Source of the DNA: Laguncularia racemosa
Lineage: Eukaryota; Streptophyta; Magnoliopsida; Myrtales; Combretaceae
Length of the DNA stretch: 64,000 nt
NCBI GenBank assembly: GCA_037954665.1
Contig: JBBMOL010000582.1
Coordinates: 1-64,000 of the forward strand
Reading direction: 5' to 3'
This document shows positions 23,322-34,225 of this stretch, piece by piece (position 1 is the first letter of the stretch; every line of letters begins with the position of its first letter). The position numbers and the translations under genes were made by a program. The notes under the pieces were generated by a model. The model made no database searches, was not told where the DNA came from, and worked only from the letters and a program-made list of their open reading frames with translations.

Positions 23322-23825
23322 GACTTTTAAAACTAAAGTGTGTAAAGTCATAAGTACTCCTATGTTGATTGATGGGACTAAGATAAAGATAATAAAGTGG
23401 TGGTTATTTTCCTATCTATACTAAAATGCATGTGAACTCTATATGTGTTTTTCACTTGCATGTACTTATGGGTATCATATACTAGTCATTAGCTCACTTC
23501 CTCTAGGAAATTCCTTTTTCAACCATATCAAACTTTAGGAGTGAGGTCAACACTACGGTATCAAGACATGTAAAAAAGTAGGTTGTTATAGTCCACTTTT
23601 GATTAAATTAGATTTGACTTTAAATTAATTATAAAATTTTAGAATTATGTGTATTAACAAACAAATAGAAGACATGCATTTATGATATTTGAGAATTTGA
23701 TAGCTTATTTTATAGTATGAAGATATATAGACATTGTAGTTTTGATCAAGTTAAGAGCCTTAACATGTCGTTATTTAGTAATAACACGTAGCGAGTTGTG
23801 ATGTCCTAAGTTCTAAGACATTACT
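22520..23825 (+). repeat. Tekay-like 5' LTR, partial
   Basis: Homologous by eye to the LTRs at 3143-5118 and 43782-45924 (minus). Palindrome-derived GTATACGG/CATGATTGTA repeats occur at 22580-22740, and a GATCACTATGTAATATTGTCC block near 23140. A closing segment runs from CTTAACATGTC to TTCTAAGACATTAC and ends at about 23825. A primer site follows, so this was a 5' LTR. The left end could not be found. A TA microsatellite sits at 23289-23315. Confidence 0.65.
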
Positions 23826-23832
23826 AATTAAG

Positions 23833-23844
23833 TGGTATTAGAGC
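23833..23844 (+). other. Primer-binding site after the Tekay-like LTR
   Basis: TGGTATTAGAGC, one mismatch from TGGTATCAGAGC (initiator Met tRNA), eight bases after the LTR end. Confidence 0.65.
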
Positions 23845-24110
23845 TTAGGTTTATGATTAATATAATGTAGGTCTATTTAAGTTTATAATTAGTAGAGTAT
23901 AAGCTTGTGATCCATAGAACTTAGGTCTATGATCTATTAGAGTTTAAGTTTATGGTTTAGAAGTATAAGTTAAGGATCATTAGAACTTAAGCTTATAATA
24001 TATAGGAGTCATATTTTTAATCAATAAAGCTAGGTTATGATCTAAGAAAACTTAGACAATGAATATGTAGGATGGTGAGATGTGATGAGAGTGGGTACAA
24101 TTATGGGCTT
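23845..24110 (+). repeat. Leader of the Tekay-like element with degenerate short repeats
   Basis: About six worn copies of an AGARCTTAGGTYTATGATC-like unit follow the primer site. No gag frame remains; the element seems truncated near 24110. Confidence 0.45.
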
Positions 24111-24989
24111 GGAACTGTTGTGAAATAGTAAATATTTTTATTTTATTCTTATATGCGTTGTTTCCTTCTAAATTCAATATTTAATTTTTCATGTATATAT
24201 AATCATTTTTTTTCTTTTTGTATATTATAATTTATTTACCACTTATATTAATATGTTTCTTTTGCTTTCTTCCCTTTTGGAAAGATAGTAAATAAAAGAT
24301 TGATGTGTGTATATATATGTGTGTGTGTAATATATATATATATATATATAATTATATGTAATTATAGAATATATTAATCCTTATATAGTATACATATTAA
24401 TTTTTACCTCATAGGGGATACTTTTATAAGGTAATGTAATTATCATTAAATAAATCCCAAACCTATAAGTTATTGGTGATAAGCTTATAATTAAAACGCA
24501 GTCCTTTAAACAAAAAAAGTATTTTCAACGTGATTGATCAAGAAGAGTTTACTCGCAAAATCATGACTTAGGAAATTAATAAATGACAAAGTAATAAAGA
24601 GGAAAACATGAATAGTATAAATTATTGTGAAAAATGATGAACAAAAATATGAAAAATTGTATGGACCACCTCCCATAAAGATAGCAATGCTTGATAATAA
24701 AATAAAATTAATGGATAATAATAATGATACTAGTAGACTTGTTAAAAATTATTATAAATTTAATTTGAAAAGAAAATAATCATCTCACTACACCCTCATA
24801 GTGAGATGAATTGTAAATAATAAAAGAATAACTATGTATAATTATAACAACTAATGATGATGAGTAAAAAAAGAATTACAACTAATTGTAGACTAAAACT
24901 AACATAAGATATTGTATTCTATTAGGATAATTTATCATTTAATAAATCCAATAACTATAAGTTACGTGACTGTAATCAAAACTTACATC
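24111..24989. other. AT-rich spacer with microsatellite
   Basis: No gene. TG/TA dinucleotide runs occur at 24304-24350. Two similar 60-bp stretches (about 24437 and 24925, sharing AATAAATCC and CTATAAGTTA) lie in direct orientation; their meaning is unclear. Confidence 0.45.
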
Positions 24990-25690
24990 CATAAAGGCAT
25001 TTTGGGGGAGGAGGCCTAACGTAAGATAGCCAAGGTCAATGAGCTTCAAAGGAAAACCGAAGATGACGTGAAAATAGTGAAGGTTCATGTGGAGGTCGAA
25101 GCCTAGCTTAAGATCAAACTCACTACCAATGTCTGTGAGTTGGAGCGGCATAATTGAGACCTTAACATAGAGGTGAAGAGGCTCTCTAGCCAACCAGATG
25201 GGGCTCAGAAATAACTTGAGGATTGAGAGGTTAACTATGTAGAGAAGGAGAAGAGCCTCCATGATGATAACTCCAACTAGAGTCTTATCATGATAGTGCT
25301 CAACTCTTAGAGCTAGATAGCAATGCTAGTGTCGACATAGACAAGACCAGGTTGGAGAGGGAGATCTTAACAAATTAATGGTTAGTAAGGGATTGACTGA
25401 CCTCTAGGAGAGGAAGTTGATGTTGGGGGTTCAAATAGCTTGGTTAGAGATCTTGAAGGTACACCTCAAATATGACTAGAGCTACTTATCCTTCTATGAT
25501 GAGCTAGAGGCATCTGAAGTGGTTGCTAATAAAGATGAGTTGAGGATGAGCTTAAGGGGGGAGGAGGTGCTGGAGGAGCAAAGCCAAGTTGAAGATGTTT
25601 TCTCTCAACTAAGAATTGAGCCTCCAGAAGACCCCACACCTCTAATTGAACCTACCCAAGTAAAGTAGGCTACTAATGCTTAGGTTAATG
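24990..25690 (+). pseudogene. Antisense coiled-coil ORF remnant in the Tat-like element
   Basis: On the strand opposite to pol, between integrase and the missing 3' LTR, one frame reads as a worn coiled coil (KVNELQRKTEDDVKIVKV, CELERHN, DLNIEVKRLS). A shifted frame then gives YDELEASEVVANKDELRMS and a Glu/Pro-rich tail. Some Tat-lineage elements (for example Grande, gene23) carry such antisense accessory ORFs; their function is unsettled. I infer this is one, now broken by stops. Confidence 0.5.
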
Positions 25691-26349
25691 AAGTTCTCCA
25701 CACTATTTTTTATCCTCCTTCTATTAGTGAGACAAGACCATGTAATTCATTTTTGTTTTGTAATTGTTGTAATACGTCAAGATACTTACCTTATTGATGT
25801 AATGATTAATGTCTCCAATGAAATGAAAATTTTTCCAAGTGTTTGTATTTCTACTTTTCTTCCCTTTCTTTCTTTTTGCTTATATATTTTCGCTATTTCA
25901 TGGACTTTGCAAACATTGAGTTTACAAGAGTTCTCAAACATTTGGACATAAGTCCCATTAATGAGTTGCCCGGTTAGGTTGGATAAGCAAACCCTTCCAA
26001 CATAACCTATAGAGGTCAGTTGCTCTAACTATCTTAAAGTGGTTAAGGAGAGTTCTAATCTGCTCACTTTAAAAGAAGTTAGGACTTAGTTTATCGAAAC
26101 TCCATTTGCTTTAGTATTGGTAGGAGCTTGATGTCATCAAGAGTCTATTTACCTCAAAAGAGGTTAGAACTTGATGTTCATGAGTTCATTCACCTCGGGA
26201 GAGGCTAGGACATAGAATTTTTAAATAAGATAAGTTATATGTACAAATATATAAAGAGTAAATAATGGCTAATCTTGTAAAAAAAATGAACTTTTGTTAT
26301 ATTGTTGATATAACATAGGCTTAACATGATTTAGTAAAAATACATTTTG
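25690..26349 (-). other. 3' untranslated region of the Tat-like element
   Basis: No coding sequence in the element's orientation. It matches 52620-53000 of the second copy (shared TAACCTANRGAGGT and GGAG blocks), which shows both belong to one family. Confidence 0.5.
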
Positions 26350-29300
26350 AGGTTTCCAGCAAACTAAGTTTGCAGTATAAGCTAACACTCGAGTCTCTCT
26401 AATTTATAAGCTCCATTACCTAAGTCTTCTCTGGCCTTAATTGGATCTTCTTAACTTGTTGCTAACTTTCCTTGCCCTTCTTGGGATCCTATGGTTTTTA
26501 ACTTTCTACACACTAGGTCTTTAGGTTGGAAGACCTTTTGCTTAACCTTCTTATCATAGTTGTGAGTAGCCTTGTGTTGGTAAGCTACTAATTGAGCTTT
26601 TTCCACATCTTAAATCACTTTAATGGTGTCAAAGTTGGCTTGGAGTCTGATCTGATTAGCCATCATGCCTAAACCTTATGTACGAATATTAGGTACTTCT
26701 AGTTTGACAAATAAGACCTCCTTCGAGCTGAATGCAAGTCGAAAAGGAGTTTCTCCTATAGAAGCCTTATGTATGGCTTGGTACCCATATGATGGTAAAG
26801 AGCTCATTAACCCATTTGCCTTTAGCTTGTTAGTCCCTTTTCATAAGATTATTTAGGACAATCTTATTTACCACCTCAACTTGTTCATTAGATTAGGGAT
26901 GTGTGACCAAGGTGTAGCGAAGCTTGATTTGGTGTTTCTTGTAAAAGTCTCTTAAGTATTAACTGTTGAACTAGGTGTAATTGTCTATAATGAGGATGTA
27001 TGGGATAATGTACTTGCTTTAAATGGAGTTGAAGATAAAGGATTTAATGCCCTTCTTAGTGATTTTGGCTACAACCTCTACTTCCACCCATTTCATGAAG
27101 TAATCCATAGGTACTATCAATGACTAAAGGCTAGTGGGGGATTAGAGGTCATTGCCCAATAAGTGCTCGATAGGTGCATGCTTCTAACATTTGATGCACC
27201 TTTGAACAAGATGCTTTACATCTTCCCTCATGATTGGCCAATAGTAGCCAAGTTGAAGAGCTTAGATGTATAGTGTTTGTCTCTTAATGTGATTACTATA
27301 TACCTCGATGTGTAACTCTTCTAACATGTGTTGACCTTCCTTAGGTCAAAGACATTAGAGGAAAGAGAGACTTTGACCTTGTTTATATAAGAGGTTGTTG
27401 ATTAGGGTGTAGTTTGCAATTTTGTACATAAGTAGTTTGCAATTTTGTACATAAGTAGCTTGCAATTTTGTACATAAGTTTCATTGCCTCTTTTCTATCT
27501 TCTTGGTTAGTACTATGCTTTAAATAAGCGATTATCGAGTCCATCTAACATAGCTTAGTTTGTGTAGGTCGTATTTCCAAAACTTGTTGTTGTTGCTTGT
27601 TGATGTTTTTGTCTAAAAGATACTTGATGAAGACTCTCTTATACCGCTTGTCTAGGTTAGGAATGCTAGTAGAAGCTAGCTTTGAAAATCTATTCACTTT
27701 GGAGTTCTCAATTCAAGGAATTTTAGTGATGCTTTAGGAGGGGAACTCCAAGCCGAGGGTATGTATGACCTATAGAAACTTAGCCATGTCATTGTCCTTT
27801 ACTATGTATGCTCCCTTTACTTGTTAGACAACGAGTTAAGAGTATGAGAAAATTTCTAACTTCTCTACATCAACTTCTTTTGCCAACTTGAGGCCAGTTA
27901 TTAAAGCTTCATATTCCACCTCATTTTTTCTAGTTAGGAGTCCAAACTTCAATATGTTACATACTTCTATCCCATGTGGTTTGTGCAACATAAGTCTTCC
28001 TCCACTCTCCCCACAAGTGAACAGACCATCAATGTGGAGAGTTTACACTGGTTTGTCACTTTAGTTTAATGCTTCTTCTTCTATAGTGTACTCAACAATG
28101 AAGTCTGCTAGGACTTATACCTTGATTGCCTTATGAGGTTGATACTAGACTTCATATACACTAAGCTCTAGCACATACTTTACCATCCATCTTGATGTGT
28201 ATGGCTTTTGTAGAATATTGTGTTGGCTAGATAGTCAAGATTCTGACTTCATATGCTTCAAAATATGGTTAGAGTCTCCTAGCTAAAGTCAACACTGCTA
28301 AAATAAACTTTTCCACCTTTAAGTACCTTATTTCCAATCCTTCGAGAATGTAGCTAATGTAATTTATAGGTTGGTGTAACCCCTCCACCTCCTTTACCCT
28401 CAACTTAGATCGTGGAGGAGAGAAATTGACCACTCACTAATAAGTACAAATAGCATAGGTTTAGATAGCATAGGTAGGTTAGTCAAAAATAGCTTCAACT
28501 CATCAAAAGCTGTTTAACACTAATTAGTCCATGAAAATTGTAAGGATTCTTAAGAACTTTAAAGAATTTTGAGCATCTATTGGTACTTTTAGAAAAAAAA
28601 CTCATTTAGTGTAGCAATTTGTGATGTAAGCCATTAGACTTCTTTTATTGTTTTCAAGGATTACATGCCTAAGACGCCTTGGATCTTTTTAAGGTTCACC
28701 TCAATGCCACAGTAAGTGACCATGTATCCAAGGAACTTGCTTAGAACTGCCCTAAAGATGCACTTTTTGGGGTTGAGTTTCATGTTATACTACCTCAATG
28801 TGTCAAATGTTTCTTGTAAGTCATAGAGAAAGTCCTTGGTCTATCTACTCTTCAAAATCATGTTATCCATATACACTTTGACATTTAGCTCGAGCTATAG
28901 TTTGAACATCTTGTTCACTAACCATTAATAGGTTACCCCGACATCTTATAGGCCAAATGGTATACTTTGTGGTAATAACTCCTAAAATTGGTGACAAAAA
29001 ATGTGTGTACTTCCTCATCTTACTCTATTATAATCTAGTTATAACTTGAGAAAGCATCTATACAGCTGAGTAACCAGAGGTAGAATTGATGAGCTAGTTG
29101 ATTCTCAAGAAAGGAAAGCAATCCTTTGTGTAGGTTTTATTCAAATAAGTGTAATTTATACGCATTCCCCACTTTCTATTAGACTTTTTTACAAGCACCA
29201 CAATTGGCTAACTGGTTTGGATAATGCTCCTTCTAAATGAATCTCACCTTAATTAGCTTTTACACCACTTTCTCAATTGCTATGTATCTTTCTAAAGTAA

Positions 29301-29990
29301 AATGCCTCTTCTTCTACTTGATGACCTTGGCATTTTGATTGATGTTGAGGTGGTGTATCATGTGATTTAGGGAGATGCTTAGCAAGTTTGAGGGTGGCCA
29401 AGCAAAGACGATACTATTAGACTAGAAGAAGTTGGCAAGCTATGTTTGAGCTCAACAAACATAGACGTTCTTACCTAAGTGGATTGCTCAATGTTGCTAC
29501 CAAGTTAGATTTCCTTAGTCCTCTCAACCAATTCTCCCCAAAAACCTAGCTTATCCTCTAACCCATTCTCTATAATGAAGACCTCTTCCCTTTTTAAGGC
29601 ACTTAAGTGTAAGGTCTTTGCTCTTGATCTCCTCAACATATACCAACTCCCTCTAGGGTAGGAAGCTTGGCCTTCAAATGTCCAATGGAGGAGATCATCC
29701 TAATAGCATTCTGGCTTGGTCAATCTAAAATTACTTTGTAAGGTGACTAGTGGTCTACTATTAAGAAGCCTACAAGCAATTAGCTGACAACTGTATCATC
29801 ACCAAAATCTATGGGAAGAGTGATAATGCCTGCAACCTGTGCAAATTGGTTGTTGAACTCATACAAGTCATGATTATGCGGCTTCAACTTTGTATTTAGC
29901 TTGGGTTGCATTTTGTTGTAGGAATGCTTGAAAATTATATTTGTTGAACAACTTGTGCCAACCAAGATCTTCTAAACATTTAAATTTGCA
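26350..29990 (-). pseudogene. pol of the Tat-like element (PR, RT, RNase H, integrase)
   Basis: Protease at 29970-29780 has GTSCSTNIIFKHSYNKM, where a DSGSSADI-type motif is expected, and AGIITLPIDFGDD. RT at 29000-28800 has PFGL then YMDNMILKS. RNase H at 27950-27830 starts NEVEYEALITGL. The integrase finger near 27250-27170 reads LGYYWPIMREDVKHL and RCIKC. The C-terminal block at 26640-26420 contains VYQHKATHNYD-like text and GNGAYKLERLE. Stops and a 23-bp triplication break the frames. Confidence 0.72.
27410..27478. repeat. Three tandem copies of a 23-bp unit
   Basis: Units at 27410-27432, 27433-27455 and 27456-27478, the third with a single T-to-C change. Because 23 is not a multiple of three, the expansion shifts the pol frame and must postdate loss of function. 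Confidence 0.95.
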
Positions 29991-30299
29991 ATCTTTATGC
30001 TAATGATAAAGGCATCATCGTGGGGGTTTTGCACTCCCTTTAGGTCTTCATTTGTGAATTGGACAAAGGTGTCTATTTTTGGTCTTTTGCAGTGCAAGCT
30101 CTTAACTTAACAACCTCTAGTTTGGAGGCCCCTAATGATTGTGCTTATGATGCTATTGAGCACTCGATTCTAGCTGTTGTTATCATTGTTATTGTTGTTG
30201 TTGTTGATTTAACCTTCCTCAACGCGTTGTCTTTAAGTAGGTCATTCAATGTAATTGTTAAGGTGAGCAATACATTCATAAAGGTATTTATGTTAAATA

Positions 30300-31450
30300 A
30301 GGTCCTTAGGTACATTTTTGAGCTAGTAACACTCATCAATGTTACGACCTTGTTCTCTATGGAAGTTAAAGTATTTATTAGAGTTTCTCCTATTCAAATT
30401 ACCCCTTAATTGAGTTAGTTTAGGCAAGACACCCATATTACAAACTTCCATGAATATATCCCCCATTAGTTAGTTCAATAGGGTGTATGTTATGAAGCTC
30501 AAGATGATGTTCTTCTAATCTCTTACACTATTATCCCAAGCAAACCCTTAGTTACTCTTAAGGCCAAGATGATCTTTAGTCGAACCCATCTCTTTATCTT
30601 TCATTTTTTCTAACCTGCTCCATTTAGATTCCATTGCTTAGATGTAGTCCTCTTATAGGATATACTTCTTAGTTTTCTCCTTAAGTTCTTCGAAACTCTT
30701 TAGCCTTTTCTTATACAAGGACTTGAAGAAGTTACCAGATGCTTTTACACCTTAGATTATTGCATTTGAGGTGATGCCTTGTTGATTTTTGGAATTTCCA
30801 ACATTGTGGTATTAAAGTGGGCTATATAGTCTCTAATGGACTCATCGAGGCCTTGTTTAATTAGATTAGGGGTGGAAGAGTCTTTCACTAGTAGTTTGCT
30901 TGCCATGAAGTTTAGTTAAAATTGATAAGTGAGCTCATCAAAGGAGGAGATGGAGTTCTATGGGATGTTAGTATATAATGTTTGAGTAACCTTATGTAGA
31001 GTGCATGGGAATGCCATACAAGTGACTATATTGCTAAGGTCATGCAAGTTCATCATGGTTTAGAAATGGTATAAGGGGTCATCCAGAGCAGTTGTCTTAT
31101 CATACAAGTCGAGCTAAGGCGGGTAAGCATTAGGTGTTATAACTTTGTCTTGTATGGCTTACGTGAATGGGGTCTTATTGATGGAAAATCTAATGGAGGG
31201 ACCAACCTTTTTACTATCCTTTTGGTTGAAAAGCCTCTTTATGTAGTCATCAATCTAGTTAATTTCCATGTCATTGATTGGGTGACTAACTTGTGTCCAA
31301 GCATCAAATGACTTAAGTTTATTATTCTAAGCAATAGCATTATGGCTGTGTAAAGTAGTTGATAGAATGGATGTTAAGTTAGCTCTACCATGATACACTA
31401 CTGGAAAAATTAGCTCAGTAGGAGCTTAATTCTAGGTGCCTACAAATTAG
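30300..31450 (-). pseudogene. gag of the Tat-like element
   Basis: Minus-strand blocks MNLHDLSNIVTCMAFPCTL, NSISSFDELTYQF and ESIRDYIAHFN (31060-30790) match the capsid core of plant gypsy gag (AFPTTL, SISSF, ESLRDYI). A knuckle-like FHREQGRNIDECYxLKN lies near 30330. Broken by stops. Confidence 0.68.
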
Positions 31451-31500
31451 CCTACTAACTTTAAGCGGATGCATTTTGTAGCTAGTGGTGGTAGGTTTTT
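31394..31500. repeat. Possible CACTA-type terminal fragment
   Basis: CACTACTGGAAAAATTAG resembles the CACTACNAGAAAAA end of En/Spm transposons, and GGTAGGTTTTTCC occurs about 95 bp on. No convincing second terminus or 3-bp duplication, so this is weak. Confidence 0.25.
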
Positions 31501-31806
31501 CCATTTTAGAGAGTGTGTAGACATAGTATCTAATTCCAATATATTATTAAGTTGCTCAAGTTCAACTACTTAAGCTTGGAACCTAGTGCCATCAGCCTTG
31601 ATTACTTCATTCTGTGTAGCCAAAGTTTCGCACAAGTTTTCCAAATCCAAGAAGCATTGTGGTTTAGGTGTTTTGTAGATTAAACATGTTTGCATGAATA
31701 AATTGATCCATAGAGGGAACACCCATGGTCTTTTTATTTTTTTTATTTAATTTTTCTTTATTTTACTGCCATTATAATGGTGGACAAGCCATGAGATAAC
31801 ACCAAA

Positions 31807-32390
31807 TGTTGTATTGAAAATTCTCATAGGTGTTTAAAGTGATATATAAAAGGAGAAAACAAGGCTATGGGGGTTGCTAGAAGGTACTCTAGCATAACCA
31901 CTCCGATACTTAAGTTGGTACAAATATATTGGAGGATAAAACCAAATAAAGTGTGTAAAGGTGTATAAGGCTTGAATTTTTTACAATGTAGTCTCATCTT
32001 AAGAGGGACTATTGTCCCCAAATTCACTCTAGATTTTATAGGATTAGAATCTTTAATTAAGATCCTTCCTTATTTGTTGAATAAGTTCTCTACATTCCTT
32101 ATTTGGCATCTAGTGAGATTTAGCTGACCTGACCTAGGAGCTTAGATCTTAAGATGGTTATAAAGAACCCAAGCTATTTAAGTTGGATACAACTCGAGGG
32201 TAACTCAATAAGACCTACTATTACTCGGTCTAATCTCTACTGATTATGCTTCTTGTTCCAAAGGCTAGGTGAGTATTTAGGAGCTCATATTTAAGCTCTA
32301 GAGTTTGACCCTTAGCTTAAGTGAATCGAATTGGGCCTTGGTGGCCCATGCCCTAAAGAGGCTTATTAACAAGTTGTAAGGGCAAGAGTT
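31807..32390 (-). repeat. 5' LTR of the Tat-like element
   Basis: Homologous to 51494-52020: shared order of CTCTAGYRTRACCACTC, CTTAAGTTGG/CTTAGTTGG and GGCCTTGGTGGCC-like blocks. The left edge TGTTG at 31807 borders a primer-like TGGTGTTATC on the minus strand. The right edge is not sharp. Confidence 0.55.
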
Positions 32391-32884
32391 TTATCATATG
32401 CTAAGTCAATTTATAATAAATTGCCACAATTGATGATGGAAAACCTAGATTGAGTAATAAGATAAGAAGCTATGTTAAGTCACACTGACTATGTTTCAAT
32501 TTACACCTTAGGTATATTGTACAATTACGTCATGTTTATGGAAGACTTGGTTGAATTTTATTGCTATGTCATCTTCTATTTTCATGTTTTGTACTCATTT
32601 CATTTCTTAAGAAGTTAAGGGATTAATGTTTTACCAACCTTAGGTACAAGTGCAAAAGATTAAGGACATAGTTTGGTTTTGGGGAACTTTTTGAGAGCTT
32701 TAGCTTTCTAGGATGGGGATCTAGGTTTTTTGTTACCTTTGTTAAAAGTTAGATAAGCCAACATTTTATGGGATAGTATTGCTAATAATATTCAATATGA
32801 TAGGTGATGATTTGCTAGTTAGGTGTAAACTTTTTTTGAGTTTATACTACAGGTTGATAGTCTTAATTGCACCAATCACTATAA

Positions 32885-33040
32885 GTGACTTAAGATGCTA
32901 TATTATAATGTTAATTGTGAAAAACAGGTACACATTTGAAGTAAAAATTGCCCCATCTCTATCAGTTACTATAGGTGACTTAAGATGCTATATTATAAGT
33001 AGGTATAGGTTTTAAGTAAAAATTGCCTCATCTCTACTTT
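32885..33040. repeat. 90-bp imperfect tandem duplication
   Basis: GTGACTTAAGATGCTATATT occurs at 32885 and 32975. GAAGTAAAAATTGCC and TTAAGTAAAAATTGCC follow in each unit, then CATCTCTA. Origin unknown. Confidence 0.75.
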
Positions 33041-33621
33041 AAGGATGCCATAACAATGCCAATTTTAGGTACTAGGTTGATATGTGCCTATTGATTAAAC
33101 AAGTTAAACTAACCTAGAAAGTGAATCATTACAAAACTCACTAGAATTAAGATATAAAAATTTCAAAATAGAAAAAGGTAAAGTTTACTAAATTAACAAA
33201 ATAGTGAAATACTATTTACTAAATATATATAAACATCAAAATTGTACTTTGTAAAATTAAATCATTTTTTTCTGTTCTACTAGATATTATTAGAGATACA
33301 AAGAATGATCAACAAAGATTAGAGTCTAGAGATGATGACAATGATGATTTGATGAATTCTAATCAAGCTCTTTAACCTATTATGTTTTGAATTATTTACG
33401 TATATGATTTAGTTGAATTTGATATTTCACATACATTTAACTAATATATATATATTTTTAATGAAATTTAATGAACTCAATTCGACACATTTCAACCTTA
33501 GTTTGACCTTTCAACCCTAAACCCTTCACTTCATTTAGGTCAAAGTTTGGTTTAGGTTTAACTACCTTAGTCGATATGATTTACATGCACTATTAAGGAT
33601 AGAAATTTCCATATCCATTTA

Positions 33622-33799
33622 CACTACAACAAATGAGTTGTATCAATAAGGAAATACTTCAAATATGGTTGATGAATTTAATTTTTTGTTAGCAATTTAT
33701 ACATTTTTCAATATGATTTACTCATAAGATTTAGGATAAAATGTTCCATATCATTCTACAGTCACATCATTAACATATGTGACATTATTTTTTGTAGCG
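33622..33799. repeat. Possible CACTA-like MITE
   Basis: CACTACAACAAAT at the left and ATTTTTTGTAGCG at the right are near-perfect inverted ends (12 of 13 positions), 178 bp apart. The flanking 3-mers differ (TTA, ACT), so insertion is not proven. Confidence 0.4.
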
Positions 33800-34069
33800 A
33801 CTTGTCTTCTAAGTCTTAGCTAGTTTATTTAATTTATTAGAACATACCAACCTTGTACATGGAAGATGAATTGTTATTCCATCCTTAAAGTAATGATAAA
33901 GCACCTTTTTTTCTTTTTTCATTTAGAACGTGCACCTATTTTCGTATTCTATGTTATAACATAACCACTTAAGATCACTTTACTTGTCATATCACATGGT
34001 TATAGCACCTTTGGGAATTTGACCAATTTAGTACCCGACTTGCTTAACCCTTTGAGTTCCATACTATAG

Positions 34070-34225
34070 ACACTTCTAAATTTGAATCAAATTTGTTTAG
34101 ACACTGTAAGATGTTAAATTTAATTTGATTACATAACACTTAAAGGAAGTGAGTGTAGTATAGTAGCTTAAGATACACATAGGAAGACCATTAGTTGCAA
34201 GTTCAATCCTCATAAGGGCACATTG
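34070..34225. repeat. Interspersed repeat, SINE-like end
   Basis: About 100 bp (34075-34180) match 48258-48362: GTTAAATTTAATTTGA, CATAACACTT, AAGTGAGTGTAG. The following GTTGCAAGTTCAATCCTC resembles a tRNA-type B box, with an A-box-like TAGTAGCTTAAG 35 bp before. The gypsy element at 34226 inserted just after it. Confidence 0.35.

Larger units (their letters stand above)
24990..32390 (-). mobile_element. Tat/Ogre-like Ty3/gypsy element, degenerate
   Basis: Reading on the minus strand from 32390: LTR (to 31807), primer region, gag (about 31450-30300), protease (29990-29770), RT (about 29300-28650), RNase H (about 28200-27650), integrase (about 27400-26350), then a 3' region that carries an ORF on the opposite strand. 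The RT box is YMDNM, a decayed form of the YVDDM typical of the Tat group. The RNase H entry NEVEYEALITGLKLA is also Tat-like. Stops are very frequent. No 3' LTR was found below 24990. Confidence 0.75.
32391..34069. other. Non-coding spacer with small repeats
   Basis: No gene. It includes a 90-bp tandem duplication at 32885-33040 and a possible MITE at 33622-33799. The rest is unassigned. Confidence 0.5.

Noticed and set aside
24437..24990. Small LTR element bounded by two similar 60-bp stretches
   Set aside because: Similarity is modest in very AT-rich sequence and there are no defined ends, primer site or duplication.
24939..25262. Minus-strand open frame of 107 codons
   Set aside because: Hydrophobic mirror of the charged coiled-coil frame on the plus strand; no homology recognised.
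30059..30409. Plus-strand open frame of 116 codons, Val/Ile-rich
   Set aside because: Antisense to Tat-like gag; the hydrophobic run comes from a GTT repeat opposite AAC codons.
34140..34225. tRNA gene
   Set aside because: Only B-box-like and weak A-box-like text; no cloverleaf can be drawn.
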